Shown here piece after piece: positions 9,608-18,620 of a DNA stretch of 31,183 nt; position 1 is the first letter of the stretch, and every line of letters begins with the position of its first letter. The DNA lies in the NCBI GenBank assembly GCA_030374735.1, contig JASCIV010000216.1, forward strand, positions 1-31,183, written 5' to 3'. Below the pieces are notes generated by a model. The model was not told the origin of the DNA. It made no database searches and saw only the letters and a list, made by a program, of their open reading frames with translations. Position numbers and translations under genes: made by a program. The stretch is from Gracilaria caudata (taxonomy: Eukaryota; Rhodophyta; Florideophyceae; Gracilariales; Gracilariaceae).

Positions 9608-10321
9608 GTTGGACAGACAATCAGTCTAGATGAGCTGCGAAAGACAAAGGCGTATCGCAGGTCGGAGCATCACACCACGCTTTGGTGGCTGTACCCTCGT
9701 ATCAACGTTTGCGGCGGGGAAAGGAAGGTTAACAACGGTAGCTTCGGTATCTACGTGTATTTGTGGCAGGTTGAGCTTGAACTTCCGAATGTGGCACGCG
9801 TGGCATCCCACACTTGCCACACTCGGATTGCAATGCAATAATCGGGTCTGCTATGATTTCCACTTGTAAGTATTTCGTTGGTGTGCGCAATATCATCATA
9901 ATACTGTACCTCAGGTCCTGGACATGGCCTCTCACAGCATGCTGCGTCCAGGAGGTTCCGGGCGTCCCGGGCCTCCCTTGCGTCCCGGGCTGCGCCGCAC
10001 GCATCGAATGGACCGGCACCGCAACTCCTAGTGTGGCCATGGAGAGTGTGAGAAGCGCTCGCGCTTCGCAGCCACTTCTCCACAGCGCCCGTTGCCGCCC
10101 AACGTACTTGTCCGTTTGTACTTTCTCATCAGCTACAAATAATCGCGCACGTCCTTGTGAGCCGCCACCGCGCGTACTGTGAAGTTCGCAAGTCATAATC
10201 ACCCTCACCAAGACATTTTTATTATGTACAGTTTGCGTCGTAGAAGCTTGGTGCTATATGTCTATTTTCACTAAACGAGCCAACAACCTAGTCAAAAAGT
10301 TACTGACATTTAGGTACAATC
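9608..10321. other. Intergenic between the F-box gene and a secreted protein gene
   Basis: This 714-bp stretch holds the promoter side of the F-box gene and the 3' side of the next minus-strand gene. No TATA box was found. Short frames on both strands (for example 9814-10182 + and 9729-10211 -) have atypical composition and no motif; I do not call them genes. Confidence 0.45.
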
Positions 10322-11371
10322 CTACACTGAGCAACTATTCATGGCACCGTTCCATTGCCCACCAGGCGCACACTGGAACGTCTCGCACGGGAACATAATA
10401 ATGGCATACACCCTCACCTTTGTGCTTCGTCCTCCAATCTTCACCGTGTACCTCTGTCCAGCCACAAGCGCGTTGGTAGTAGAGAACACATGAGCATCAA
10501 AATCAACCGTGTACACAATCTTGGAGCGTCCGTTTCTGTTGTGGTACGCCTTGTTCATACCGTTCTTCCCGGGCTGACTGGAGCCCTGCTTCACCAGAGT
10601 GAACGGAACGTCCTCAATCTCCAGCCAGATGTCATTGTGCTCGGTGCCGTGACTGGTCAGCATATCCACGGTGATGGCGAAGCGAGCGGAGAGAGGCGCC
10701 ACGAATGAGTACGTCATGGTGGCCTCTCCAGGCCTATCAATGCCCTCGTCGTTATCATCGAACTTGTACTGCATCCCACCGCCACCTTCCTCCCAAGCGC
10801 CGGTCTTCGACTCATAGCCTGTGGTCGGCAAGTACACACAACCAGACGCACTGGACGCACGCGGACTCACCACGGCCGGCTCCGTGGAGGCCGGCGCTGT
10901 GGTGGTGGGCGGCATGGTAGGCGGCATAGTGGCCGGCATGACGGTTGCCGGCGGCTCGGTGGCGGGCGCCTCACCAGAGCAAGAGAAGCGAACGGTAGAG
11001 GTGACACTCTGTCCACCACTGAGTGTGCATGTAATCTCACTCACTTGAGGCGGATTGGTCCACGGGAAGGCGCCAGAACCAGACACATCACCAGTGAGCA
11101 CATACGGCGCAACCATCTCAGTACGAACCATCTGACCGTTCACATAAAACTTGGCAGATGACACAGATACACCTTCCGGAGGGAAGCACACCACGGTGAA
11201 AGGAGACGGCAAATCATCTGCACAGAGCGTAATTTCGGCCGAAGGCAATACGGGACCGGCCGGCCATGTGGAGAACGGACCCGAAACAGACGCTTGGTAG
11301 ATTTGCAACGTCTGGCTGCGCGCAAACGCAAACAGCACGACAAGCGAAAGAGCAAACAACGAATGAGACAT
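10322..11371 (-). CDS. Secreted two-domain protein with Pro/Thr linker
   Basis: 349 residues, starting at ATG 11371 with a signal peptide (hydrophobic 4-18, likely cut after ARS/Q). Residues 20-132 form a beta-rich N-domain with four cysteines (50, 62, 115, 131) and an FYVNGQMV strand, reminiscent of an Ig-like or carbohydrate-binding fold. Residues 134-168 are a PAT/MPPT-rich linker, likely O-glycosylated. Residues 176-349 form a second beta-rich domain with W/H/N-containing motifs (GAWEEGGGGMQYKFDDNDEG, TEHNDIWLEIED, VYTVDFDAH) and a cysteine-bearing end. The layout (secreted, linker-separated beta domains) resembles extracellular carbohydrate-binding proteins, but I cannot name a family. 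A TATA box lies 141 bp upstream of the ATG. Polysaccharide binding is inference only. Confidence 0.75.
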   Translation of the reverse strand: MSHSLFALSLVVLFAFARSQTLQIYQASVSGPFSTWPAGPVLPSAEITLCADDLPSPFTVVCFPPEGVSVSSAKFYVNGQMVRTEMVAPYVLTGDVSGSGAFPWTNPPQVSEITCTLSGGQSVTSTVRFSCSGEAPATEPPATVMPATMPPTMPPTTTAPASTEPAVVSPRASSASGCVYLPTTGYESKTGAWEEGGGGMQYKFDDNDEGIDRPGEATMTYSFVAPLSARFAITVDMLTSHGTEHNDIWLEIEDVPFTLVKQGSSQPGKNGMNKAYHNRNGRSKIVYTVDFDAHVFSTTNALVAGQRYTVKIGGRSTKVRVYAIIMFPCETFQCAPGGQWNGAMNSCSV

Positions 11372-11511
11372 GCTGCACAGTTAACGATAGTTCGAAGGCT
11401 GTGTAAATGAAGCTGTGGATTGCACACGAGAGGTGCGTTGCAACAATTGACTTTGACAGTAGAATGGAGGGAAAGGAACAAAACGGACAGGGTGAGGAAC
11501 GACAGCGCGCG

Positions 11512-11518
11512 TTTTATA
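11512..11518 (-). promoter_or_regulatory. TATA box of the secreted two-domain protein gene
   Basis: TATAAAA on the minus strand in a GC-rich setting (CCG TATAAAA CGCGCGC), 141 bp before the ATG at 11371. Confidence 0.6.
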
Positions 11519-12233
11519 CGGTGCGGGCGCGCACAAACAACGTTTGGCCCTCGTCTCAGCGACGACGGCGAGCACAACGGCGGCGGCAGTCAATCAAATC
11601 ACCGAGCGGCGCGAGTACGTTTTGCCGGACGGACGACGCCACGAAAACTTGTTTTCTGTGGGGCCGCGCATCGGTCAGCACGAGCCGAAAGCGGCTGGCA
11701 AAACGCGCGCATGACACGCACGACGGTTGCAGACGGCGCGCTCGCGCGTCAACGGGCAGCAAGTGTGCGCGCGTGGAGCTGCGACGCGCGGTAGCGTGGC
11801 GGAGCGCGTGGTGCGGGAATTTATGTACAGGCGATGACGTGCAGGCGCTCCACGTATTTGACGCATGTGATGTGGCCGTTTTCGGAGCTGTTTTTTTTTA
11901 GGCTGGGGTGCGGGTGGGAGGCTCCCACTGCTGGGAGCGGGTTGCCACGTGAAGAGGCGCGTTTGGTCGGTTGCGCAGTGCGCAATGTGCAGGGTTTAGG
12001 TCACCTTCTTTGATGGCGTTGATCGCTCGCTCTCAGCTGAACTATCTCCAGATTCCACGTACAGTAGAAGGGTATTTGGGAGGCAGTTGCTCGCAACGCT
12101 ATTGCGCTACGGCGTAGCACTTCCGTGCTGACTTGTGTTCACTGCGTGGGTACGAAGGCAGCGTTTAACGTGCCCCACGCAAGCAGGGAGGGAAGAGGGT
12201 GCACGCGCATAGAGGGGCCGCCGAAGCGGGATA

Positions 12234-12247
12234 CACTGAATTCAGTG
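12234..12247. repeat. 14-bp perfect palindrome
   Basis: CACTGAATTCAGTG, followed directly by a further GAATTC. It lies in the divergent promoter region about 330 bp upstream of the ATG at 12575. It could be a dimeric factor site; no family recognised. Confidence 0.6.
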
Positions 12248-12574
12248 AATTCGCACGCGCGGTTGCTTGTTTCGTCTCGCGAAGCACAGAGTTCACACTC
12301 TCCTCCGTAACTTCATCGGCGTGCAACTGGCTCTGTCCTGCTACAAAACTGCGTGCAGCAATCATGCCAAAAAAGGAATTATATCACAAAATATTTGCAA
12401 AACTTTTCTCCGTTTTCCCTCGCATCTCGCGCATGCGTCCACATCCACTAGCGCAAGCAAGCGGTTGCCTCCTCTCAGTCCCGTCGGACAGATACCGCTG
12501 TAGCGAACGCTACATGTATCCGCGCCGAAGCAAAAATAAAGCAAGCGCGTAGTAGCCGCCAGCAAGTCAGCACC

Positions 12575-13231
12575 ATGCCAATGCTCTTCGTCGCAGCAGC
12601 ATCCATCCGCCTCATCAACATTAGCCGCGCAACATCTCTTCGCGCACGTCCGTTTCTCACCCCGTCACGCATGACATTGGATGCATCAACACTGCGTGCC
12701 GCTCGTTTCCCGGCCACCGTCGAGCACGCCGCGCATCTGCTGGGAACCACCAAACCCACACAGCCCGCAAGCATGAATTTGCTCAACGAGTTGTTACAGA
12801 CGCCCGACGGCGCGCGTGGCACGCTCGTCAGCGTGCTGTCGGACGCGCGGGTGCCGCACTGCGACGAGCCTGTGGATGCGCAGTTTGCGGCGCTTGTGCG
12901 CCGCGTGGCGGATAGGGACGACGCGGTGGGCGCGGATTTGCGAAAGTTGTTGGTCACCAATGTGGTCATGCCTCATGCCATGGTGGTGTACTACACTGAT
13001 CAGGGAGACACGGAGCGCTTGAAAGGGAGCCAACTTACGGCGAGACGAGCTGTCAGTTTGCTGCGAGTAGTAGCGGATAACCACATGGTCAAACAGGTGG
13101 CGAGCGAGTTTGTCAGGGGGCTTCGAGAAGATGAAGGACCTTTTGGAGCGTTTGCCACCAAATGGCGATATGCACACGCGCAACGAGAGAACGCTATCAG
13201 CGCTATTGAATCCGCCATACACACACTTTGA
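12575..13231 (+). CDS. Hypothetical protein with possible organelle presequence
   Basis: 218 residues, no family recognised. The ATG at 12575 has a strong context (CACCATGC). The first 35 residues lack acidic residues and are rich in Ser, Arg and Ala, as in mitochondrial or plastid targeting peptides; Met33 is an alternative start. The rest is mostly helical and alternates acidic and basic residues, with segments such as VGADLRKLLVTNVVMPHAM (120-136) and LTARRAVSLLRVVADNH (154-170), and a C-terminal amphipathic helix. Codon use is orderly and the reading is uninterrupted, so I regard it as a real gene. Its stop is only 33 bp from the stop of the convergent glycosyltransferase-like gene, so their 3' UTRs must overlap or be very short. 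Confidence 0.65.
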   Translation: MPMLFVAAASIRLINISRATSLRARPFLTPSRMTLDASTLRAARFPATVEHAAHLLGTTKPTQPASMNLLNELLQTPDGARGTLVSVLSDARVPHCDEPVDAQFAALVRRVADRDDAVGADLRKLLVTNVVMPHAMVVYYTDQGDTERLKGSQLTARRAVSLLRVVADNHMVKQVASEFVRGLREDEGPFGAFATKWRYAHAQRENAISAIESAIHTL

Positions 13232-13264
13232 ACACACCTCTACCTTTGCTTTACGCGTTCACTT

Positions 13265-14563
13265 CTACCAACTGGGAAACAACTTGTGCGTTTTCTCAAA
13301 CCATTCCGGTTTTTGCAGCCGTTGTGTGTAACGATAATATCCCAGATCTTTGCACCTGTTGAGCAGTTTACAACTCCATTCCGTAACTTTACCCATCGTG
13401 CGACGTTTGTAATACACCGTTCCCGACCATGTACTGGCAAAATCGCCCACAAACACCTCAGAATCAATCGCCAGTTCTCGTTCCACAAAGTTTTGCATCG
13501 TCTCATCGGGCGCGGACACACGGGGAAGAACAGTCGCAGAATTGCTGAACAAGTCATCCAACGCAGACAGAATGGCGGGTGGTGTGTAGGGACTTGCCGC
13601 AATGTATATGTGAGAGCTTTTCTTGGAACGCATCAGTTGTGTGACCGCATTCACTAATTGCAACGGCGGAATGTACACCACGGTGTCGTTGAGTTTGGCG
13701 GACAGTGCTCTTCGGATACAAATGTTTGGATTGTTCTTGTCGCAAAGATGTTCATCGTATCTTAAATGCAACACAGTCATTCGTCGTGTGCTCCATTTTG
13801 ACGCGAAGCGCTTCACATCGGGGGAACTGTGCACGTAATGCAACGCGCTGTGCAGATATTCTTGAGCCACTTCACCGGAATACGAAAAGGAATGTCCATC
13901 CACAATGATGCAGCCGTGGCGCAGACTTCGAAGTTCGTGGATGAGAGAATGATCGCCTTGCAACGTGAAATTGAGATACCGCTTGTGAACTGCGATTGCG
14001 TTGAGAACACGCTGAGCGCACTGCGGCTCCGTTTCGTGCGGTCGTCTGCCGCCGGAATACAGACATGCGGTGTGGATGAGTCGGTTGGAAGGCGCAAGAG
14101 CACCAAAGTTTCTGCGAACCATGAACACGGTGGTGAGTCCGCGTCGACAAGCAGCCGGCGCTTGGTACACAACATTGGTAAAAGCGTTCATTCTGGAAAG
14201 ATGCCAGAAACGCTGCGGCGCATGTTCGAGCGCTTGATGCGGCAAACCGGGGATATTGCGCGCCGGCACGGTGGGCGGTAGAAACAGAAGATTGGCATGT
14301 CTCGACAGCAACATAGACTCCAGCAGGAAGTACATCTGATTGCCAATGCCGCCGTGCGTGAGGGTGACGAGCACGGGTCGCGGAGAAAGCAGGTGCGGAC
14401 GGAGCGCATGGTGAAAGGCCAGCAAGAGCAACGCGAAGAGCGCGAGAATGTGCAGCGGCTGCGGCGCGACGCGCTTGTGCAACGACGGCTGTAACGCGGC
14501 GCGTAGACGGTGCGTGTGCGTGCGCGAGGTGGCGGTATACTTGATGGCCGGCGCGGACGTCAT
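13265..14563 (-). CDS. O-fucosyltransferase-like type II membrane protein
   Basis: Likely Golgi or ER glycosyltransferase using a GDP-sugar, of the O-fucosyltransferase superfamily. The frame stays open to 14716, but the first ATG is at 14563 (CCACCATGA), giving 432 residues: a basic cytosolic tail (1-36), one transmembrane anchor (about 37-54, LHILALFALLLLAF) and a lumenal catalytic domain. Family-like motifs are GGIGNQMY at 71-78 (N-terminal nucleotide-sugar fold), VLHLRYDEH at 264-272 with the conserved HLR arginine (268), HIYIAASP at 318-325, and FVGDFASTWSGTVYYKRR at 371-388 near the C-terminus. Sequons occur at Asn198 and Asn292. The acceptor could be protein or polysaccharide; this cannot be read from the sequence. 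Superfamily assignment is fairly sure, sugar specificity is not. Confidence 0.78.
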   Translation of the reverse strand: MTSAPAIKYTATSRTHTHRLRAALQPSLHKRVAPQPLHILALFALLLLAFHHALRPHLLSPRPVLVTLTHGGIGNQMYFLLESMLLSRHANLLFLPPTVPARNIPGLPHQALEHAPQRFWHLSRMNAFTNVVYQAPAACRRGLTTVFMVRRNFGALAPSNRLIHTACLYSGGRRPHETEPQCAQRVLNAIAVHKRYLNFTLQGDHSLIHELRSLRHGCIIVDGHSFSYSGEVAQEYLHSALHYVHSSPDVKRFASKWSTRRMTVLHLRYDEHLCDKNNPNICIRRALSAKLNDTVVYIPPLQLVNAVTQLMRSKKSSHIYIAASPYTPPAILSALDDLFSNSATVLPRVSAPDETMQNFVERELAIDSEVFVGDFASTWSGTVYYKRRTMGKVTEWSCKLLNRCKDLGYYRYTQRLQKPEWFEKTHKLFPSW

Positions 14564-15510
14564 GGTGGACTGAATGCGCAGCCGCTGACGCAACGGTGCG
14601 GCGGGGCTCGCGGCGATGAGCGGCTGGGCAGTCGCATTGTGATGACGCACATTCCGATGATGACGCGGCGCGCGGCGGGGAGAGCGGCGGAGAGGCGGAC
14701 GTGTGGTCAAATGCAAACGGGCGCGATGCGATCATCACAGAGACATTGTGATGATGTTGACGGCGCATGTGCGCTCGCGTCAACACAGCGGCGCGGCGCG
14801 CGCGTGTGTGGACATGGCGCGTGCGGCGGCCGCCGACCGCGCTCGCTGCGCGCGGCCACGTGGCCAGCGCGCGGGCGACAGCAAGGCTACAGCAAACTGG
14901 CGCTTGCAAAATCAGCAGCGCGCGGGGGGGGTGCACGTTAATTTGCGCGCGCCGTGGCAGCGCGAACTTCGCGCTGGACTTGTTGTGTGCTGCGAGTAGA
15001 ATGAATTGGCGGTGGCGACTTCTCAATCCACTCAACAGTCCCGCGAACGCATGCTCCTTCGGCTACTACAGCTGCAGCATTCCACACTGCCAGCTTGATT
15101 CCAGTGCGTGCAACAGGCTCTATGAATCAATTCAGTGCCGAGTGTGCGAAGCTCGCGCTCACCCCCACCCCCCTACCCGGCACGTGTAGCGCGCCAAGCG
15201 ACTGCAAATCACAGACTTGCTTAACTTAATACCGCCGTGTGCTTAGCTCGCGCCATGCTTCGAACCGCTACAGCCATGCGCCTGTCACGCCTTACATGCG
15301 CATCTTCCAGTTCTTGCTGTAACCAGTTCGCAACGCTGCCGCTTATCGCCAGCGTGCTCGATCAACCGTCCGTGAAGCCTCCTTACAAATACCGAGCGCT
15401 CCCCCCGCACTGCCTTCCCCGTCGCGTCGATTTCGCTCCCTCCTCGCTACAGCGCGACAAACTTTCGTCATCTTTAACTTTTGCTAAACCCCAAGTTCTC
15501 GTCTGTGAGC
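14564..15510. other. Divergent GC-rich intergenic region
   Basis: This 947-bp stretch lies between the divergent glycosyltransferase-like and Gly-rich protein genes. It has a 9-bp-armed hairpin at 14731-14755 and two GATGACGC motifs near 14641 and 14658 (CRE/ATF-like half sites), all within 200 bp of the minus-strand ATG. A long G run lies near 14924-14931. The apparent long frames are composition artefacts. Confidence 0.5.
14731..14755. promoter_or_regulatory. Hairpin in the divergent promoter region
   Basis: ATCATCACA and TGTGATGAT are perfect 9-bp complementary arms around a 7-nt loop, 168 bp upstream of the glycosyltransferase-like ATG. Together with the nearby GATGACGC repeats it may be a transcription factor cluster. 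Inference only. Confidence 0.45.
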
Positions 15511-16290
15511 ATGTTCAAATCGCGCACGTTTTTCGCGCTCTTGTTCCTATGCGCGCTGCACTGCACCTCGGGTATGCCGGTTGCCATCGCGGGTGGTGAT
15601 GGTGGCAATGGCGGAGACGGCGGTGCGGGCGGCACTGGAGGTCGTGGAGGAGATGGAATTCTAGTCGCCGATAACGGGCAGGGAGGTAATGGAGGCGATG
15701 GAGGAGACGGAGGAACCGCCGGACCCAACGATCCGCTTGGCGGAGAGGGAGGAGACGGAGGAAACGGACTCGTGCTAGTCACCGCCGCCGCCACCACGCC
15801 TGTCAACTCCGGACTGGGCGGCGCCGGTGGAAATGGCGGTATGGGTGGCGTGTCGTTCAATGGCATTGGAGGAGAGGGCGGTCGTGGCGGAGATGGTGGC
15901 AATGGTATTATTGGCGGGGACGGAGGAAACGGTGGCATTGGCGGCAGTGGTTTCATGCCTGGCGCTGGTGGAGACGGCGGTGATGGTGGTGACGGCGCGT
16001 TCGCACTCCAGTTGAGCGGATCCAACCCGACGCTCGCGCTGGTTCCTGTGATGTCGGATGGCGGAGCATCTAGCGCAGCCGCTGCGCCTGCGCCTGCGCC
16101 TGCTCCGGCCAGTTCGAACGCCGCGCCGGCCGTGCTGGTACTTGGAAATGGAGGAGACGGAGGAGACGGAGGGGAAGGAAGGCCGGATGGCACTCCTGGC
16201 TCTGCTGGTACGCCTGGACAGCGTGAGCGTCTTGATGTTCTGCAGACCTTCTTGGCTACAGGACAGATTATCGTGCCAGGAGCGGTCTAA
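15511..16290 (+). CDS. Secreted (Gly-Gly-X)n structural protein
   Basis: 259 residues from ATG 15511; the frame is open slightly further upstream but without an ATG. A signal peptide occupies about 1-21 (FFALLFLCALHCTSG). The mature protein consists of glycine blocks with strict Gly-Gly-X periodicity, X mostly Asp or Asn, at about 28-49, 57-69, 77-86, 102-112, 120-131, 135-147, 152-162 and 212-222. Hydrophobic spacers (ILVAD, LVLVTAAATTPV, AFALQLSG...LALVPV), an Ala-Pro stretch (191-200) and a short collagen-like GTPGSAGTPG (227-236) lie between and after them. The pattern would favour polyglycine-II-type helices, as in some phage adhesins and PGRS proteins. A wall, mucilage or cuticle structural role is inferred. 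The antisense strand is also open because GGX reads as Pro/Ser, but that is a shadow. Confidence 0.78.
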   Translation: MFKSRTFFALLFLCALHCTSGMPVAIAGGDGGNGGDGGAGGTGGRGGDGILVADNGQGGNGGDGGDGGTAGPNDPLGGEGGDGGNGLVLVTAAATTPVNSGLGGAGGNGGMGGVSFNGIGGEGGRGGDGGNGIIGGDGGNGGIGGSGFMPGAGGDGGDGGDGAFALQLSGSNPTLALVPVMSDGGASSAAAAPAPAPAPASSNAAPAVLVLGNGGDGGDGGEGRPDGTPGSAGTPGQRERLDVLQTFLATGQIIVPGAV

Positions 16291-18044
16291 ACAAACATCA
16301 CTTACACACTTATTAAGGCAGATGGTACGCTGTTTTGGTACTGTCTGACTTTTGCAATGGCAAGCTATATCTACATGCTCTGGCAAGCGTCGCGTAGAGT
16401 TTTTCTTTAAGCAGTAAAGCATTAAACAGAGATCGCATTGGAGTGCACACTGACACTTATGATGAGCGCGTTCGCTGAGCGAGCTGCGCTTGAGCGGCGG
16501 AGGGGGGGTAGAGGCGTAGTAACTGACGGAGAAACGCACTGCAAGCGATGTTGAATTGACGAGACAAGGTCGGGGCGGCGAAGGGGAATAGGGGGTTTTG
16601 AGAGTAGATAAGCGAAATGGTGTGCTGTTGTGAACACAGCAGTGCAGATGCATCATAGGTGAATAACAGGATGAGAAAAATTCAAGTGCCGGCGCACATA
16701 CGAAAAATACATTGCGTACGTGATCTGCCGAAAACGGATCGCATCACACTCATAACCCGAGCGGAATTTGTGTGTGCGCACGTGTTCGGCTGATATTTTC
16801 TCCGTTTCAATGTTACACCACGCTGTTATAGTTTACTGCGGGGGGGTTATAAACGAAACTTGGTAAACCATGAGGGTGACGGTGTGTACATGCATATGTA
16901 CTGTTATTATATTCTTGACTGTATTAGATAAGCTATTACAGTACCTTTTCTTATACGTATCTGAACTTATGTAAACCTTACCGACGAGCAAACTGATGGC
17001 ATCAGATTGTGTTGAAGCACTTTGTTGCATGAGCATGTGACGAGGGACACCATCTCGAAAGAGCGCTCTCTAACAAGGATTGTACGTGTGTAGTAGGATA
17101 CAAGCGCGCCCGTGTGAGGACTCGCCAAAATATCTGTGTGACTGTGCGACTGAATTGGGAACGTCGTACGAAGCAAACGATGCACGAAAAGCGTGTTTGA
17201 GCAAGCCGCTTGCACTTGGAAGCACACGGCTTGGGGAGCCGTGCGCAACCGGTTGCTGTTACGCAGTTTCTCGCCGAGAGGAAGCCACAGCGCATGGACG
17301 GCACCGCGGATGACGACGGCGGCGTGTGAACATAACGGCGCTCGACGCCGCACGGTGGAACGCAAGAAAACTAAGTTACGCGCGCAGAATCCCCCCCTGC
17401 TGCGCGGACACCGTGCAACGTCAAACACGCGTCGCCCACGCGTCCCTCACGCGTTCCGGCAACGACCCCCCCTAACATTACGCCCCCCCGGCGCACAACT
17501 TAATCCCAAAAAAAAAACTGCGCAAAAAAAAGCACAAGTTTTGGCGAAAACATTACAGTGCGCACTTTTTGAAATGGTGAGAGAGCGGGGTGAGAGGGTG
17601 CGCGTGATAAACACGTGGCGAACGCTCGTAGCCACGCTCAACGCACTGCGCGATGCGCGCGTAGCAAGCGATAAACGATGACTGATGACCTCGCGCCACT
17701 CGCGCCCCACGCGTCGCTATCCACCCTTCGTACACGCCCCTCCCCGGCCGCGGATCAAAAAACGTCCGAGGCAGTGCCTTTTTTTACTGCCGCAGCGGTG
17801 AGCCGGAACGCGCGACGTCGTGCGAGGCGCGTGGGTGCACCTGCTTCATTTCCACACGTAGCAGCGTATTTTTTTTTTAGGACGAAGACTTGAACGGTGA
17901 TCGTTTTAGAGCTGTTGGTCTCACCAGTGTCTCACGCCGACACTATAAAAAGCGTGCCACTTCACGTCGTTGTGTTGCTTCTTCCTCTGCTTCGACGCTG
18001 CGCTGCTTGTGGTGTTTTGTTTTCGTGACTTGCTTTGCTCGAAG
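16291..18044. other. Intergenic with homopolymer runs
   Basis: This 1.75-kb stretch lies between two plus-strand secreted protein genes. It contains several G or C runs of 7-8 (for example near 16502, 16840, 17390, 17467, 17482) and A/T runs (17507-17529, 17871-17878). The TATA box of the next gene is at 17944-17950. Open frames near 17193-17681 have no motif. Confidence 0.45.
17944..17950 (+). promoter_or_regulatory. TATA box of the Tyr-rich protein gene
   Basis: TATAAAA 95-101 bp before the ATG at 18045, following ACAC and followed by AGCGTGCC. The spacing is similar to that of the SOD gene. Confidence 0.65.
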
Positions 18045-18620
18045 ATGCGTGCGTTGTTTTGCATGTTGCTTTTGGCTTTGATGGTGCATGCTGTGCCGCT
18101 TGATGACGCACAAAACGCTGCCGCGCTCGAAGCGCCACGCAAAGCTGATATACCACAAAAAGCTGACGTGCCACTAGCTGCGAGTGCGTCGCTCGGCGTT
18201 GCGCGCGCAGCAAAGGTGGCCGATTCGGGTGCGAAACGGTTACAAGCACGCGCGTCGAGCGCGTTGTCATCAGCCACCATTCGCCAAGACAAGGCGTGGA
18301 ACAAGGACAAAAGTGGGGGCAACAAGAAGAACAACAACAACAACAAGCCCAAATCCGCGGCGGGCGATGAGAAGGGAAATGGAGGCAACAACGGAGACGC
18401 ACAACAGGCGGTTTTGATCGACAAGTCGCACGAAGCTCCTTGGTATAACTACGCTTATCACGCGCCAGATGGGTTTCACTTCAAGAATGGATACAACTAT
18501 CGTCACGGATACAACTACCGAGAGGGATATCAATACCGCAACGGCCCGCGTCGCGGCAACGGATATCAATATCGCGAAGACTTTCACTTCAAGAACGGAG
18601 ACTACTATGCGTACCAGTAG
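18045..18620 (+). CDS. Secreted tyrosine-rich repeat protein
   Basis: 191 residues, no known family. ATG 18045 opens a clear signal peptide (RALFCMLLLALMVHA, cut near 16-18). Residues 20-85 are Ala/Lys/Asp-rich; 86-120 are low complexity (KDKSGGNKKNNNNNKPK, then a GNGGNNGD segment). The C-terminal 58 residues contain 14 tyrosines, arranged as four copies of GY(N/Q)YR (149-153, 155-159, 161-165, 173-177) bracketed by two copies of FHFKNG (144-149, 180-185), ending DYYAYQ. Such Tyr/Lys-rich secreted repeats are typical of structural or adhesive proteins cross-linked through oxidised tyrosine; that role is inferred. A TATA box is present about 95 bp upstream. It neighbours another low-complexity secreted protein, which supports a shared extracellular-matrix theme. 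Confidence 0.75.
   Translation: MRALFCMLLLALMVHAVPLDDAQNAAALEAPRKADIPQKADVPLAASASLGVARAAKVADSGAKRLQARASSALSSATIRQDKAWNKDKSGGNKKNNNNNKPKSAAGDEKGNGGNNGDAQQAVLIDKSHEAPWYNYAYHAPDGFHFKNGYNYRHGYNYREGYQYRNGPRRGNGYQYREDFHFKNGDYYAYQ

Larger units (their letters stand above)
11372..12574. other. Divergent intergenic region
   Basis: This 1.2-kb GC-rich stretch lies between two divergently transcribed genes and should contain both promoters. It holds the TATA box at 11512-11518 for the minus-strand gene and a 14-bp palindrome CACTGAATTCAGTG at 12234-12247. An AT-rich segment at 12359-12410 lies upstream of the plus-strand gene. Open frames here look like by-products of GC-rich composition. Confidence 0.5.

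Noticed and set aside
13872..15035. 387-codon minus-strand frame overlapping the glycosyltransferase-like gene
   Set aside because: It is out of frame with the gene that carries recognisable glycosyltransferase motifs, and consists of His/Ala/Arg-rich composition typical of GC-rich shadows.
15474..16193. Long minus-strand frame rich in Pro-Pro-Ser, resembling an extensin
   Set aside because: It is the antisense of the GGX-coding repeats, begins with GTG rather than ATG, and has no signal peptide. The plus-strand frame has an ATG and a clear signal peptide.
17193..17681. 162-codon plus-strand frame
   Set aside because: Arg/Thr/Lys-rich, crosses poly-A and poly-C runs, no motif.
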